64,000 nt of DNA from an uncultured Sphaerochaeta sp. GTDB lineage: Bacteria; Spirochaetota; Spirochaetia; Sphaerochaetales; Sphaerochaetaceae. Each line of letters opens with the position of its first letter. Position 1 is the stretch's first letter. Below are positions 8,226 through 16,912 of this stretch, one piece after another. Position numbers and translations under genes: made by a program. Location of the stretch: assembly GCF_963667405.1 (NCBI RefSeq), contig NZ_OY763408.1, positions 2,813,757-2,877,756 of the forward strand, written 5' to 3'. The notes under the pieces were generated by a model. That model was not told where the DNA came from and made no database searches. It saw only the letters and a list, made by a program, of their open reading frames with translations.

Positions 8226-8795
8226 GTGCGTGCTTTGGTGGTTTCTTCGACACAAAAGGGGTGTGAATCCCTTTGTTCCCTCATCCGAGAGTATGAGGGA
8301 AGTGTCAGCATCACCCATGCGACCAGCGCAAGCGAAGCACGCAGGATTGTCCTTGATAGTGAAATCGACCTGGTTGTGGTGAATGCCCCCCTTGCCGATG
8401 AATCAGGAGAGGAGCTTGCCCTCATGGTCACCGAGCAAAGTCTTGCCACTTCCATCCTGGTGGTGAAAACCGAATATTTTGAACAATCCCAGACTATGTT
8501 CAGCAGCCGAGGTATCCTGGTGGTCTCAAAACCGGTAATCCGGCAGATGTTCTTCCAGGCCCTGAGCCTGGGCATTTCGTTGCGTTCCCGACTCGGGGCG
8601 ATGCACAACGAGAATGAGAAACTGCACCGCAAGATCGAGGAGATCAAGCTCATCGACCGGGCCAAGTGGGCCTTGATCGAGCGCCTCGGCATGGACGAAG
8701 GCCAAGCACACCGACATATCGAGAAGATGGCGATGGATCTGCGCAAAAGCCGCTATGATGTCGCTTCTTCCATTTTGAAAACGTATCAGATGTAA
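8226..8795 (+). CDS. ANTAR-domain transcription antiterminator with degenerate receiver
   Basis: 189 residues. Residues 1-120 have a response-regulator fold but lack the acidic pocket (VVSSTQ where DD is expected) and the phospho-acceptor (Asn53 in DLVVVNAPL); the distal Lys-Pro (VSKPV) remains. A coiled coil (about 120-140) leads to a C-terminal ANTAR domain, [30 protein letters not shown], as in AmiR, NasR and EutV. ANTAR domains bind RNA hexaloops with A1 and G4 and block terminators; two such hairpins lie at 1567-1580 and 1815-1828. GTG start with GGAGG upstream, 11 nt after the glutamine synthetase. It probably controls its own operon and divergent glnN. The signal it reads is unknown. 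Confidence 0.9.
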   Translation: MRALVVSSTQKGCESLCSLIREYEGSVSITHATSASEARRIVLDSEIDLVVVNAPLADESGEELALMVTEQSLATSILVVKTEYFEQSQTMFSSRGILVVSKPVIRQMFFQALSLGISLRSRLGAMHNENEKLHRKIEEIKLIDRAKWALIERLGMDEGQAHRHIEKMAMDLRKSRYDVASSILKTYQM

Positions 8796-8809
8796 CAGGA
8801 GAACCAGAG

Positions 8810-10414
8810 ATGGCCAAACATATTTTTGTTACCGGCGGGGTCGTATCAGGCCTTGGCAAAGGCATTACGGCAGCTTCACTCGGAAGATTGCTCAAGGCAC
8901 GCGGCCTGAAGATCGCCGCGCAGAAGCTCGATCCTTATATGAACGTGGATCCCGGCACAATGAGCCCCTACCAGCATGGGGAGGTGTTCGTGACCGAGGA
9001 CGGTTCGGAGACCGACCTCGACCTTGGGCACTACGAGCGGTTCATAGATGAGGATCTGAACAAGTTTTCCAACCTCACCAGCGGCAGGGTCTACTGGAAC
9101 GTGCTGACCAAGGAGCGCAGTGGCGCCTACCTCGGCTCGACGGTGCAGATCATCCCCCACGTGACCACGGAGATCAAGGAAGCAATCTACTCGCTTGCAA
9201 AAAAGACTGCGGCCGATGTGGTGGTCACTGAGATCGGGGGAACCACCGGTGACATCGAAAGCCAGCCGTTTCTGGAGGCAATCCGCCAGATAGGTCACGA
9301 GGTCGGCAGACACAACTGCCTCTTCATCCATGTGACGCTGGTCCCCTACCTGAAGAGCAGCGGCGAGCACAAGAGCAAACCCACCCAGCACTCAGTCAAG
9401 GAGTTGATGGCCTCGGGAATCTTCCCCGATATCATCGTCACCCGCTCTGATGAGATTCTCGAAGCCGACATCAAGGATAAGATCGCCCTCTTTTGCAATG
9501 TGAAGCGCGACTGTGTCATTGAGAACAAAACAGTCGGTGTCCTCTATGAGGCTCCGATGATGCTGCATGCCGAAAAGCTGGATGAGATTGTGGTCAGGGA
9601 ACTGCAGCTTGATACAAACCAACCCGACCTCACCGAGTGGGAAGCGATGCTCGACCGCATCACCAAGGCGGACAAGCCGGTACGCATTGCACTGGTAGGC
9701 AAATACATCCAACTCCACGATGCATACCTGTCAGTCATGGAAGCGCTCAAGCACGCAAGTTGGGCCCAAGGGGCCCAGGTAACAATCGACTGGGTCGACT
9801 CGGAACTGGTGACTGAGCAAAGCAGGGAAGCCTTGCTGGCAAAGGCCGACGGCATCCTGGTACCCGGAGGCTTCGGAGACCGTGGCATCGAAGGCAAGAT
9901 TCTGGCAGCCCAGTATGCACGGGAACACAAGATTCCCTATCTCGGCATCTGCCTTGGCATGCAGATTGCCGTCATCGAATACGCCCGGCACGTACTCGGG
10001 TATACCGATGCCCACTCAAGTGAGTTCAATCCTGGCTCAAAGCATCCGGTCATCGCCCTGATGCCCGACCAGAGGGGAAACATTCCCAAGGGGGGAACCA
10101 TGCGCCTCGGCACCTACCCGTGTGTGGTGAGCGCTCCCTCTCAGATGAGCGAAGCCTACCGGGGAGAACTGCTGATCGCAGAGCGTCATCGCCACCGCTA
10201 TGAGTTCAACAACTCCTTCCGCGAAGCACTCGCGGATGCGGGGTTGGTCATCAGCGGCACCAGCCCCGACGGATCACTGGTGGAGGCTGTGGAGCTTGCT
10301 GACCACCCCTTCTTCGTGGGGGTTCAGTACCATCCGGAGTTCAAGAGCCGCCCCAACCGTCCCCACCCACTCTTCCTGAGGTTCATTGCCTCAGCATTGG
10401 GTCGGATGAGTTGA
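8810..10414 (+). CDS. pyrG: CTP synthase
   Basis: Converts UTP to CTP using ATP and glutamine. 534 residues, full length. The N-terminal synthetase domain has the P-loop [36 protein letters not shown] and [11 protein letters not shown]. The C-terminal class I amidotransferase domain has the nucleophile elbow YLGICLGMQ and the His-Glu pair in YHPEFKSRP. It starts 14 nt after the ANTAR gene with AGGAGA upstream. Its place at the end of a glutamine-synthesis operon links a glutamine consumer to the antitermination switch, although an internal promoter cannot be ruled out. Confidence 0.97.
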   Translation: MAKHIFVTGGVVSGLGKGITAASLGRLLKARGLKIAAQKLDPYMNVDPGTMSPYQHGEVFVTEDGSETDLDLGHYERFIDEDLNKFSNLTSGRVYWNVLTKERSGAYLGSTVQIIPHVTTEIKEAIYSLAKKTAADVVVTEIGGTTGDIESQPFLEAIRQIGHEVGRHNCLFIHVTLVPYLKSSGEHKSKPTQHSVKELMASGIFPDIIVTRSDEILEADIKDKIALFCNVKRDCVIENKTVGVLYEAPMMLHAEKLDEIVVRELQLDTNQPDLTEWEAMLDRITKADKPVRIALVGKYIQLHDAYLSVMEALKHASWAQGAQVTIDWVDSELVTEQSREALLAKADGILVPGGFGDRGIEGKILAAQYAREHKIPYLGICLGMQIAVIEYARHVLGYTDAHSSEFNPGSKHPVIALMPDQRGNIPKGGTMRLGTYPCVVSAPSQMSEAYRGELLIAERHRHRYEFNNSFREALADAGLVISGTSPDGSLVEAVELADHPFFVGVQYHPEFKSRPNRPHPLFLRFIASALGRMS

Positions 10415-10439
10415 CAGTTTTGCCGCTCTAGGGTAGTTT
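10411..10439 (+). promoter_or_regulatory. promoter of tRNA-Ala
   Basis: TTGACA (10411-10416), 17 nt, TAGTTT (10434-10439). The -35 overlaps the TGA stop of pyrG. The predicted start lies just before the tRNA. Confidence 0.55.
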
Positions 10440-10453
10440 TGTGTATGCAATTT

Positions 10454-10526
10454 GGGGCCATAGCTCATCTGGTAGAGCGACTGGTTCGCAATCAGTAGGT
10501 AGAGGGTTCGAGTCCCTTTGGCTCCA
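10454..10526 (+). tRNA. tRNA-Ala (anticodon CGC)
   Basis: 73-nt cloverleaf. The acceptor strand GGGGCCA pairs TGGCTCC (one G-T), with discriminator A at 10526. D arm with TGGTAGAGC; anticodon stem ACTGG/TCAGT with loop TTCGCAA, giving anticodon CGC for Ala codon GCG; T arm GAGGGTTCGAGTCCCTT. CCA is not encoded. A terminator follows. Confidence 0.93.
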
Positions 10527-10532
10527 AGCAAC

Positions 10533-10569
10533 ACAGCCCGTTTTTCCTTTCAGGAAGAGCGGGTTTTTT
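10533..10569 (+). terminator. terminator after tRNA-Ala
   Basis: GCCCG...CGGG stem with an inner TCC/GGA pair, then a run of T (about 10564-10569). It serves the tRNA transcript and abuts the stop codon of the convergent transporter. Confidence 0.75.
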
Positions 10570-11732
10570 CATGGTTGCAGGCGCCTGCGCTTGATGAACA
10601 GGAGCAGAGCGGAGAAGAACACAATGAGCAAGCAAAGCACCAGGGATGTCATATACGAGCCTGTTGCATCGCGAAGCCACCCACCGATGCCCGGGCCCAG
10701 AAGGCCTGCAATGCCGTAAAAGAGAAAGCAGAGCGGATAGAGCGAAGAGAAGAAGTGAAGTGGGTATGCATGGGCGATGACTGCGGCATAGAGCACAAAA
10801 TTGGCACCGAAGGAAAACCCCAGCAGAGCCACCAGAACCAGGATGAGCGGGATGTTCGGCCCGCTTGCCAGCAGCATCAGGGTTGCAAGCGAGAAAAGAA
10901 GGAGCGAAAGCGGGATGCTCACCGCCCCGATCCTGTCGAAGATATACCCCCAGACGATCCTGGCCGATGCATTGCCTACGGAAAAGAGCATGACGGCAAG
11001 CACTGCCTGCACTTCCGATAGTCCCCACTCCTGCACCAAAGGCGAGAGATTTCCCACCACCAAGAGCCCTGCAAAGGTCCCTGCAAACATTCCCATCGAA
11101 GAGAGAATCATGACCGAATTGCGATAGGCTGAGCGGGGAGGCCGCTCCTGCACGGAGGAAGACGCCTCCGGTACGGCCAACAGCTGTGCGCAAAGGAACA
11201 ACAGGACGAAGGAGATGATGCTGTACCACAACAGGAACGAGGAGAGGGAGAGCGAGGAGAGGTAAGCCTCCTCAATGATGGCCGACAGGAGAATCGCCCC
11301 ACCGCCGAAGCCTCCTACCGAGAGTCCGGTCACCAATCCCTTTTGGGTGGGAAACCACTTCAGGCAGACCGAAAGGGGAACCACATAGGAGAATCCGATC
11401 CCTATCCCCGAGAGCACGCTGATGCCGAGCAACAGCAAGGCGAAGGAAGCATGGCTGTATGCAGCCAACAGATAGCCTAGGAAGAAGAACAGCGCACCGA
11501 TCGATGCGGTCTTCCTTGGCCCGAACTGAGGGAGAATTCTGCCTGAAAAGACCATGACAATGGTGAAAACCATGATGGTCATGCCAAAGACCAGCCCCGC
11601 CTGGGCACTGCTGATCCCCATCTCCTCCTTGATCCAGACCGACAGGGTGCTCCATGCATACACCCCACCAAGGATGGTCTGCATGCAAAGCGCTGCCAAC
11701 AGGACCACCCATCGTTTTCCAATCCGTACCAT
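10569..11732 (-). CDS. MFS transporter, oxalate/formate-antiporter-like (OFA) type
   Basis: 387 residues, about 12 membrane helices. The N-terminus WVVLLAALCMQTILGGVYAW followed by STLSVWIKEEMGIS is typical of the OFA branch, and a loop FPTQKGLVTGLSVGGFGGG is present. Solute antiport or uptake of a small carboxylate is the usual role, but the substrate cannot be read from sequence. AGGAG precedes the ATG. A promoter TTGCGA-18-TATACT lies on the minus strand about 50-80 nt upstream. The gene stands alone, divergent from the PadR gene. Confidence 0.83.
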   Translation of the reverse strand: MVRIGKRWVVLLAALCMQTILGGVYAWSTLSVWIKEEMGISSAQAGLVFGMTIMVFTIVMVFSGRILPQFGPRKTASIGALFFFLGYLLAAYSHASFALLLLGISVLSGIGIGFSYVVPLSVCLKWFPTQKGLVTGLSVGGFGGGAILLSAIIEEAYLSSLSLSSFLLWYSIISFVLLFLCAQLLAVPEASSSVQERPPRSAYRNSVMILSSMGMFAGTFAGLLVVGNLSPLVQEWGLSEVQAVLAVMLFSVGNASARIVWGYIFDRIGAVSIPLSLLLFSLATLMLLASGPNIPLILVLVALLGFSFGANFVLYAAVIAHAYPLHFFSSLYPLCFLFYGIAGLLGPGIGGWLRDATGSYMTSLVLCLLIVFFSALLLFIKRRRLQP

Positions 11733-11834
11733 GCAATCTCCTACAAATACACTAATATTTGACAGTATAGTAATTTTGTAAGGATTTTCGCAAGAACCTT
11801 GGCCGGGAGAGGGGTTTGTGGATGGGCATAATAA

Positions 11835-11855
11835 AACCCTCCGCCCTGGAGGGTT
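11835..11855. terminator. hairpin between divergent promoters
   Basis: AACCCTCC (11835-11842) and GGAGGGTT (11848-11855) with a 5-nt loop; on the minus strand TTTATTA follows. It lies upstream of both the OFA and PadR promoters, so it may insulate them. No other element is seen in 11733-12008 apart from the promoters. Confidence 0.5.
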
Positions 11856-11972
11856 CTTTGGCTACTCGGGGTTATTTCCTTCGGTTATTCCCCCTCTTCG
11901 CCACCACAACCCTATCGTAGCATCGAAGCGGGAAACCGTCAATTTTTTCTTTGTGCCGGGCATGCTTTGTTC

Positions 11973-12008
11973 TTGACAATACTGTATGTCACACATTAAT
12001 GTTAATTC
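11973..12008 (+). promoter_or_regulatory. padR promoter with embedded ATGT-N3-ACAT palindrome
   Basis: TTGACA followed after about 17 nt by an AT-rich -10 (ATTAAT). Between them ATGTCACACAT is a short palindrome of the ATGT/ACAT kind bound by PadR regulators, suggesting autorepression. Autoregulation is inferred. Confidence 0.5.
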
Positions 12009-12353
12009 ATGAAGGACGATCCGATTCTGACCACGATGATCACTGAACTGAAGCGGGGAACGTTGACATTGTGTGTACTCAGCCAACTCAATCAACCCCA
12101 ATATGGGTACTCCCTGCTGCAATTGCTGGCGGACAAGCACATCCCGATCGAGGCAAACACCCTCTACCCCTTGCTCAGACGATTGGAAACCCAGGAGTTG
12201 CTCTCCAGTACGTGGGATACAACCGAGGCCCGTCCCAGGAAGTTCTATGTGCTCAGCGAAAAGGGGAAAGCCTTGCTCTGTGCCTTGACCAAGGAGTGGC
12301 AGGAACAATACCAGCGCGTTGGTGCGCTGTTGGCGGAGGAAGACCATGAGTGA
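12009..12353 (+). CDS. PadR-family transcriptional regulator
   Basis: 114 residues, winged helix: LKRGTLTLCVLSQLNQPQYG, then YSLLQLL and EANTLYPLLRRLETQELLSS with the winged hairpin TEARPRKFYVLSEKG. These small dimeric repressors usually control the adjacent membrane protein. The start codon of the next gene lies inside its last codons (8-nt overlap), so the two are coupled. Such PadR/HAAS pairs are common in envelope-stress or drug-responsive loci; the ligand is unknown here. Confidence 0.9.
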   Translation: MKDDPILTTMITELKRGTLTLCVLSQLNQPQYGYSLLQLLADKHIPIEANTLYPLLRRLETQELLSSTWDTTEARPRKFYVLSEKGKALLCALTKEWQEQYQRVGALLAEEDHE

Positions 12354-13326
12354 TCTCATAGGCAGGTATGTAGCGGAAACGGTGCGCCATCTGAGCGCAT
12401 CCGAAAGAATTGACGTGTCACGGGAGCTTGAGGCAAATATCCAGGATATGGTTGGGGAGGATGGCAGTGAGGAGCACATCGAGCAGGTGTTGCTTGACCT
12501 GGGCTCCCCTTCCGACCTCGCCAAGCAGTATCGGGGCAAAGCCCGGTATCTCATAGGCCCTGACACCTTTGATTTCTACTGGATGGTATTGAAATTGGTC
12601 TCCCTGGTGGTGGGCATCGTGACCGTGGTCATCTCCCTCATCAGCCTCTTTTTCTCCGCCACTCCCATGAATCTGGGAACAATGATTGCCAAACCGATCG
12701 GCTCGCTGTTCAGCGCATTGGCCTCAGCCTTTCTCTGGGTCACCATCAGCTTTGCGATCATGGACCACTATCAGGTAAACGCCACATCCGAGCGTTGGGA
12801 TGCAAAGGCTCTGCACAGCTTGGAGGAAGCTCCCACGCGCATCATCAAGAAGAGTGACAGCATAGCCGACATGGTCGGCCTGTCGGTCTTCTTCCTCTTG
12901 CTTGCCGTCCTGCTCAGCAAGCCCGAACTCATCGCCATCTACCGCAAGGATGCCGCTGCAGTACCCCTCTTTGTCGGTTCTGCGCTGCAGCCCTTCATCA
13001 TCGGATGGATGGCAGCCACCATCCTCTCCTTCATCGTCTCCGCACTCAAGTGGTTCAAAGGCAGGTGGACACCCACCCTCTTTGTCCTGAGCGCTTCGGC
13101 AGACCTGTTGGGCATTGTCTACTTCATCTTTGTGGTGACCAGATGGCAGCTCTACAATCCTGCATTCCTGACGATTTTCCCGGGCTCAATGACCCGGTGG
13201 CAGATCATCATCAAGGCAGCTTCGGTTGTCCTGCTGATCCTTACGTTGATCGGCAATGGCGATGACGCCTATACCGTGTTCAGGAAAACGAGACCCGACG
13301 AAGCTGCTCCAGCACCTCGACGGTAA
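12346..13326 (+). CDS. HAAS-domain integral membrane protein, partner of PadR
   Basis: 326 residues. The cytoplasmic N-terminus (1-75), RYVAETVRHLSASERIDVSRELEANI...EEHIEQVLLDLGSP, matches the HAAS signalling domain that accompanies PadR regulators. About six to seven membrane segments follow. No enzymatic motif is visible, and a sensor or modulator role is inferred from the PadR pairing. The ATG at 12346 overlaps the PadR stop. The 3' end overlaps the 3' end of the convergent beta-helix gene by 47 nt. Confidence 0.75.
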   Translation: MSDLIGRYVAETVRHLSASERIDVSRELEANIQDMVGEDGSEEHIEQVLLDLGSPSDLAKQYRGKARYLIGPDTFDFYWMVLKLVSLVVGIVTVVISLISLFFSATPMNLGTMIAKPIGSLFSALASAFLWVTISFAIMDHYQVNATSERWDAKALHSLEEAPTRIIKKSDSIADMVGLSVFFLLLAVLLSKPELIAIYRKDAAAVPLFVGSALQPFIIGWMAATILSFIVSALKWFKGRWTPTLFVLSASADLLGIVYFIFVVTRWQLYNPAFLTIFPGSMTRWQIIIKAASVVLLILTLIGNGDDAYTVFRKTRPDEAAPAPRR

Positions 13327-15469
13327 TCTGGTGTGACTCCTGGATGAAGGGATTGTCATCCAGGCTTCCCAGCACGGCATCACGCTCTGCAAGATTGCGG
13401 TAGGTACTCTCACGGAAACGGTTGTTGAAATCCTTTTCCTTGGTCTTGAATACCTGTGTCTCAATCTGTATCCGGATCCTGCTCACTTCCTCAACCGCCT
13501 TCTCCCATATCCCGGCTTGCAACCGCTCAACACCCAGAGCACGGCAAAGCGTTGCCACAGCATGGTTGCTGCGATCCTGCTCGTACCGTGTAAACCAGGA
13601 GGCGTAGGTGGCGTGCACCTCATCCCAGGTGGATATCTCCCCGCTCTTGAGCGCATCTTTCAATGCCTCAACACGGAACTGGGGAACCAGCTGGCCCCCA
13701 ACATTGAGCCAAGGATGGATGACCATCTGCGCTGTCTCCTGCAGCGTTGCTACACTCACGTTCTCCTTCAGGCAGGCAGAAGCAATCGTCTTCACTGCAT
13801 AGTAGAGCAGCATCTCCTGGTAGGCCTGGTAGGCCTCCACAACCTTCAGGATTTCCACCGGCTCGTTGCTGTTTTCCAACCCCCAGGCATAGACATGCAG
13901 CGAGTACAGCTCAGCGGGTTTTGCAAGCAGGAGCTCCCTGCCTTGGCGGATGAGGTTCTGTTCGTCCTTGGAAGACGCATGGGCACGGTTGTAGTTCTGT
14001 GCCACCCAGAGGCAGAGCAGATCGCAGGCCTCAAAGATCTCGTTCACGGTATCGGGAGCAAGATAGTCCGTCTCAATCTGCTGGCGGATGACCTTGCGCT
14101 TGTCACGTTTGCGGTATTTGTAGCTGTTGCGTTCCAATGCATAGAGGTTGTACATCCACCAGTAAGCGGGCATGACCACCCGCCGCCCTTCGTTGGGATC
14201 GCTGGAAAGGAGGCTGAACGGAAGGGGGATGTTCAGCTCATGAGGGTAGTTACCCTTGGCGATCAGGACATAGCTGGCGAACTTGCAATCGTACTTGAGG
14301 GTGCTGGAAAGTGCAGGCCAGAACCCTCTGCCTGCCACCATCTCCCCATCATTGCCGCGGCTGTTGTGGTTCGAGCCGATGTTTGCCCCGGCAGCCATAT
14401 TCGACTGGCCCTTGATGAGGCTTGCGATCAGAAAGGAGTTGTTGTGGTGCTGCTCATGGCCGCCGAAAATGAGGTTGCTCAGCAGTTCGCAGCAACTCAC
14501 CGTGGAGTTGTCACCCAGTATAGAGTGGATCAGGCGCGCACCATACTTGAGATTGCAGTTGTCTCCCATGATGAACCTGATCGCCTTGCAGCCGTAGAAG
14601 ACGCGCGATCCGCTGCCGATGATGCCGTTGACCAGCTCCACCCCTTCCCCGATCTGCACCGGCTCCTCTATCGTGGAACGCAGGGTAAGATTTTTCAGCT
14701 TGTTCGCACCCTTGATGTAGCACCCCGGACCAATCCAGACATCCTTGACGGTGTCGCAGGATTTGACCACCGACTGTCTGCCCACAAAGCCGTAGCGGCC
14801 TCGCTTGGTATCCATCGTCCGGTCGGTCAATGCCTCGAAGGCGCGCATCAAGGCCGTGTCATCGCGATAGGTTCCCCACAGGAAGGCATCGCTGGTAAGC
14901 ATGCCGTTGAACGGGCGGACAGCCCTTCCCCCAGCCTCATTCATGATGTCGATGGTGACACGCACATCCTCATCCTCACCATCCTTGAGGGTTCCGTTTC
15001 CGAACTTTGCATGATTGGTGGTCTGCATCTCCCCAAGCCGATAGAGGATGACATGGTCCTCTACGATGTAGTGGCTGAGGTAGGAGCAATCCATGACCGC
15101 ACAGCTGTCACCGATATCGCAGCTGACAATGCGGCTGTTGGAAATCCCTACCGGGACACTGAAGTCATGGAAGGAGACGATGGACTTTTCCATCCTGCCC
15201 AACCTCACCAAGCCGTAGAACTCGGTGTTGCGGATCAGCGTAGGGTCGAAGGGGTCGCTTACCAGGACATCACCCCAGCAAGGACTGGAATTGAGGTTCT
15301 CCTCCAATGCGGCGATCTCATAGCTGGTCAGGGTTCTGAAGCTGCTGTTGTCACACCCTGCCTGTTTGTTGCGGAGCACATATTCGTCCTCACCTTCTGC
15401 GAGGAAGGGAGCAACAATAAAATCATACCCGAATCTGTCCCGGTCTAGGGTTTTCACGTTGTCATTCAT
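13280..15469 (-). CDS. DUF4954-like left-handed beta-helix protein
   Basis: 729 residues. The middle (about 90-390) shows hexapeptide-like turns (VGISNSRIVSCDIGDSCAVM, VWIGPGCYIKGANKLKNLTL, ARLIHSILGDNSTVSCCEL), as in acyl- or nucleotidyl-transferases with a left-handed beta helix. The C-terminal 300 residues are helical. It resembles the DUF4954 family of Bacteroidota and spirochaetes, some of which are annotated as sugar-phosphate nucleotidyltransferase-like; the function is unproved. Start set at 15469 (MNDNVKTLDRD). No Shine-Dalgarno is visible, and a TTGTGC-17-TATACT promoter ends 6 nt before the ATG, so the mRNA is probably leaderless. Confidence 0.75.
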   Translation of the reverse strand: MNDNVKTLDRDRFGYDFIVAPFLAEGEDEYVLRNKQAGCDNSSFRTLTSYEIAALEENLNSSPCWGDVLVSDPFDPTLIRNTEFYGLVRLGRMEKSIVSFHDFSVPVGISNSRIVSCDIGDSCAVMDCSYLSHYIVEDHVILYRLGEMQTTNHAKFGNGTLKDGEDEDVRVTIDIMNEAGGRAVRPFNGMLTSDAFLWGTYRDDTALMRAFEALTDRTMDTKRGRYGFVGRQSVVKSCDTVKDVWIGPGCYIKGANKLKNLTLRSTIEEPVQIGEGVELVNGIIGSGSRVFYGCKAIRFIMGDNCNLKYGARLIHSILGDNSTVSCCELLSNLIFGGHEQHHNNSFLIASLIKGQSNMAAGANIGSNHNSRGNDGEMVAGRGFWPALSSTLKYDCKFASYVLIAKGNYPHELNIPLPFSLLSSDPNEGRRVVMPAYWWMYNLYALERNSYKYRKRDKRKVIRQQIETDYLAPDTVNEIFEACDLLCLWVAQNYNRAHASSKDEQNLIRQGRELLLAKPAELYSLHVYAWGLENSNEPVEILKVVEAYQAYQEMLLYYAVKTIASACLKENVSVATLQETAQMVIHPWLNVGGQLVPQFRVEALKDALKSGEISTWDEVHATYASWFTRYEQDRSNHAVATLCRALGVERLQAGIWEKAVEEVSRIRIQIETQVFKTKEKDFNNRFRESTYRNLAERDAVLGSLDDNPFIQESHQITVEVLEQLRRVSFS

Positions 15470-15475
15470 GGATTC

Positions 15476-15504
15476 AGTATAGCAACGCACAAGGGTGTGC
15501 ACAA
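15476..15504 (-). promoter_or_regulatory. promoter placing +1 at the start codon (leaderless)
   Basis: On the minus strand TTGTGC (15499-15504), a 17-nt spacer and TATACT (15476-15481), followed by six bases and the ATG at 15469. The rest of the gap to 15729 contains only short repeats (GTGC/GCAC-type, CTTG/CAAG) and no gene. Confidence 0.6.
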
Positions 15505-15740
15505 TTGTGGGAGGTGGCCTCTGAATCGCACTTTCCTGCAGATTTTTGGGCCTCTATGCAACCCGTATGCACACCGGTATCGGTGCTCGGATTCCCTGGG
15601 GCTGCCTTGTTTCCTTGTTTTTCAAGAAAATACGGCCAAGCAGGATGTATTTCCTGAAAGGCATCCTGCATACATACCCATCCGGAATGCAAAACTGCAT
15701 AGCTTTGCGACTTGCGCCGTCTTGAGGGATATACTACCAT

Positions 15741-16823
15741 GTGACCACTATGGCTGACTATGATTTGTCTCCCAAGATGAAACGTTTGGTCACCCTGATA
15801 AACAAGATCGCCATTACCGATCCTGAAGGGCTGACTCCCAAACGCATCGAGGAGCTGAACGATATATCGATTCCCAACAACCTGCTCATCCGCAAACTTC
15901 TTGGCAAGAGTGCGCGGAACATCGTGACCAAAACCTTCATCATCCCGGTGACCGACGGGATGGTCAGCGGATACTACTTCGAGAAGCAGGGTTCCCGGGG
16001 TATCAGCGACCTCACCCCCCTGATCATCTTCTACCACGGGGGTGGCTGGGTCTGGGGCAACATGGACCTGTACAACTTCCTGTGCGCCCACCTTGCTGAC
16101 ATCACCGGGGCATCGGTGCTCTCGGTCGACTATCGCCTTGCTCCCAAGTACAAGTTCCCCACCGCGGTGGAGGACTGCTATGACACGCTCGTCTGGGCTG
16201 CTGCGGGTTGCCGATACTGGAAGACCGACCCCGATCGCATCTATCTGGTCGGGGACAGTGCCGGCGGCAATCTTGCTGCCGTGGTCAGCCGCCTTGCCCG
16301 CGACCGCAAGGGTCCGTCCATAGCGGGACAGGTGTTGCTCTATCCGGTCACCGACGGCAGGATGCGCACCACCAGCTATGAGAAGTACAAGGACTCTCCC
16401 ACCCTGACCGACAAGCAGATGGCCTTCTTCATCAACAACTACCAGCGCGAACCGAAGGACATCCTCAGTCCCAGCTTCAGTCCGCTTTTGGGCAAGGACC
16501 ACAGCCGTCTTCCCCAGACCCTGATCATCGGGGCCGAGTTTGATCCCCTGCACGACGACGGCATGCTCTATGCCGACGCGCTCGCATCAGCCGACACCCC
16601 GGTCAAGTATCTGGAAGTCAAGAAGACCGTACACGGGTTCATCAACTATCCCAAGGCCACCGGAACCGAAGAGACCGAGAGTGCCATCATCCAGTTCATC
16701 GGGGGAAGACCGGTGGAGCAGGTGGCCCTCATCAGCCGCAAGGAGTGGAAAAAAGCTGAGCAACGCGAGCTGAGAAACATCAGGAAGCAAAGCAAGCATT
16801 TTGTGGATGCACAGCTGGGTTAG
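15741..16823 (+). CDS. alpha/beta hydrolase (HSL-family esterase)
   Basis: About 360 residues. It has the oxyanion motif YHGGGWVWG, the nucleophile elbow VGDSAGGNLAA, an Asp near GAEFDPLHDDG and the His in VHGFINYP: the complete hormone-sensitive-lipase esterase set. No signal peptide, so cytoplasmic; short-chain ester or acetyl-sugar hydrolysis is plausible. Start is GTG at 15741 or ATG at 15750. TATACT at 15730-15735 leaves at most a few bases of leader and there is no ribosome site. Its stop codon overlaps the palindromic operator of the LacI-type gene downstream. Confidence 0.85.
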   Translation: MTTMADYDLSPKMKRLVTLINKIAITDPEGLTPKRIEELNDISIPNNLLIRKLLGKSARNIVTKTFIIPVTDGMVSGYYFEKQGSRGISDLTPLIIFYHGGGWVWGNMDLYNFLCAHLADITGASVLSVDYRLAPKYKFPTAVEDCYDTLVWAAAGCRYWKTDPDRIYLVGDSAGGNLAAVVSRLARDRKGPSIAGQVLLYPVTDGRMRTTSYEKYKDSPTLTDKQMAFFINNYQREPKDILSPSFSPLLGKDHSRLPQTLIIGAEFDPLHDDGMLYADALASADTPVKYLEVKKTVHGFINYPKATGTEETESAIIQFIGGRPVEQVALISRKEWKKAEQRELRNIRKQSKHFVDAQLG

Positions 16824-16836
16824 ATTAACGTTAATC
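16823..16836. promoter_or_regulatory. palindromic LacI-type operator
   Basis: GATTAACGTTAATC is a perfect 14-bp palindrome overlapping the esterase stop codon. Related half sites follow: a direct repeat of TTAATCATGGG (16851-16871) and GTTAACCTTAAC at 16899-16910, two bases before the regulator ATG. It probably binds the LacI-family protein encoded next. Confidence 0.65.
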
Positions 16837-16898
16837 CAATTTTTATGGATTAATCATGGGTTAATCATGGGGTTTTCCTTGTTAAAGCACATATGCGT

Positions 16899-16910
16899 GT
16901 TAACCTTAAC
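16899..16910. promoter_or_regulatory. second operator-like palindrome before the LacI-type gene
   Basis: GTTAACCTTAAC shares the TTAA-C-TTAA core with the site at 16823. It sits where it could block the promoter or ribosome access of the regulator gene, suggesting autoregulation with looping between the two sites. Confidence 0.5.
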
Positions 16911-16912
16911 CC

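Noticed and set aside
13517..15448. 643-codon plus-strand open frame
   Set aside because: Antisense shadow of the DUF4954-like gene; no ribosome site and no recognisable domain, while the minus frame has clear beta-helix repeats.
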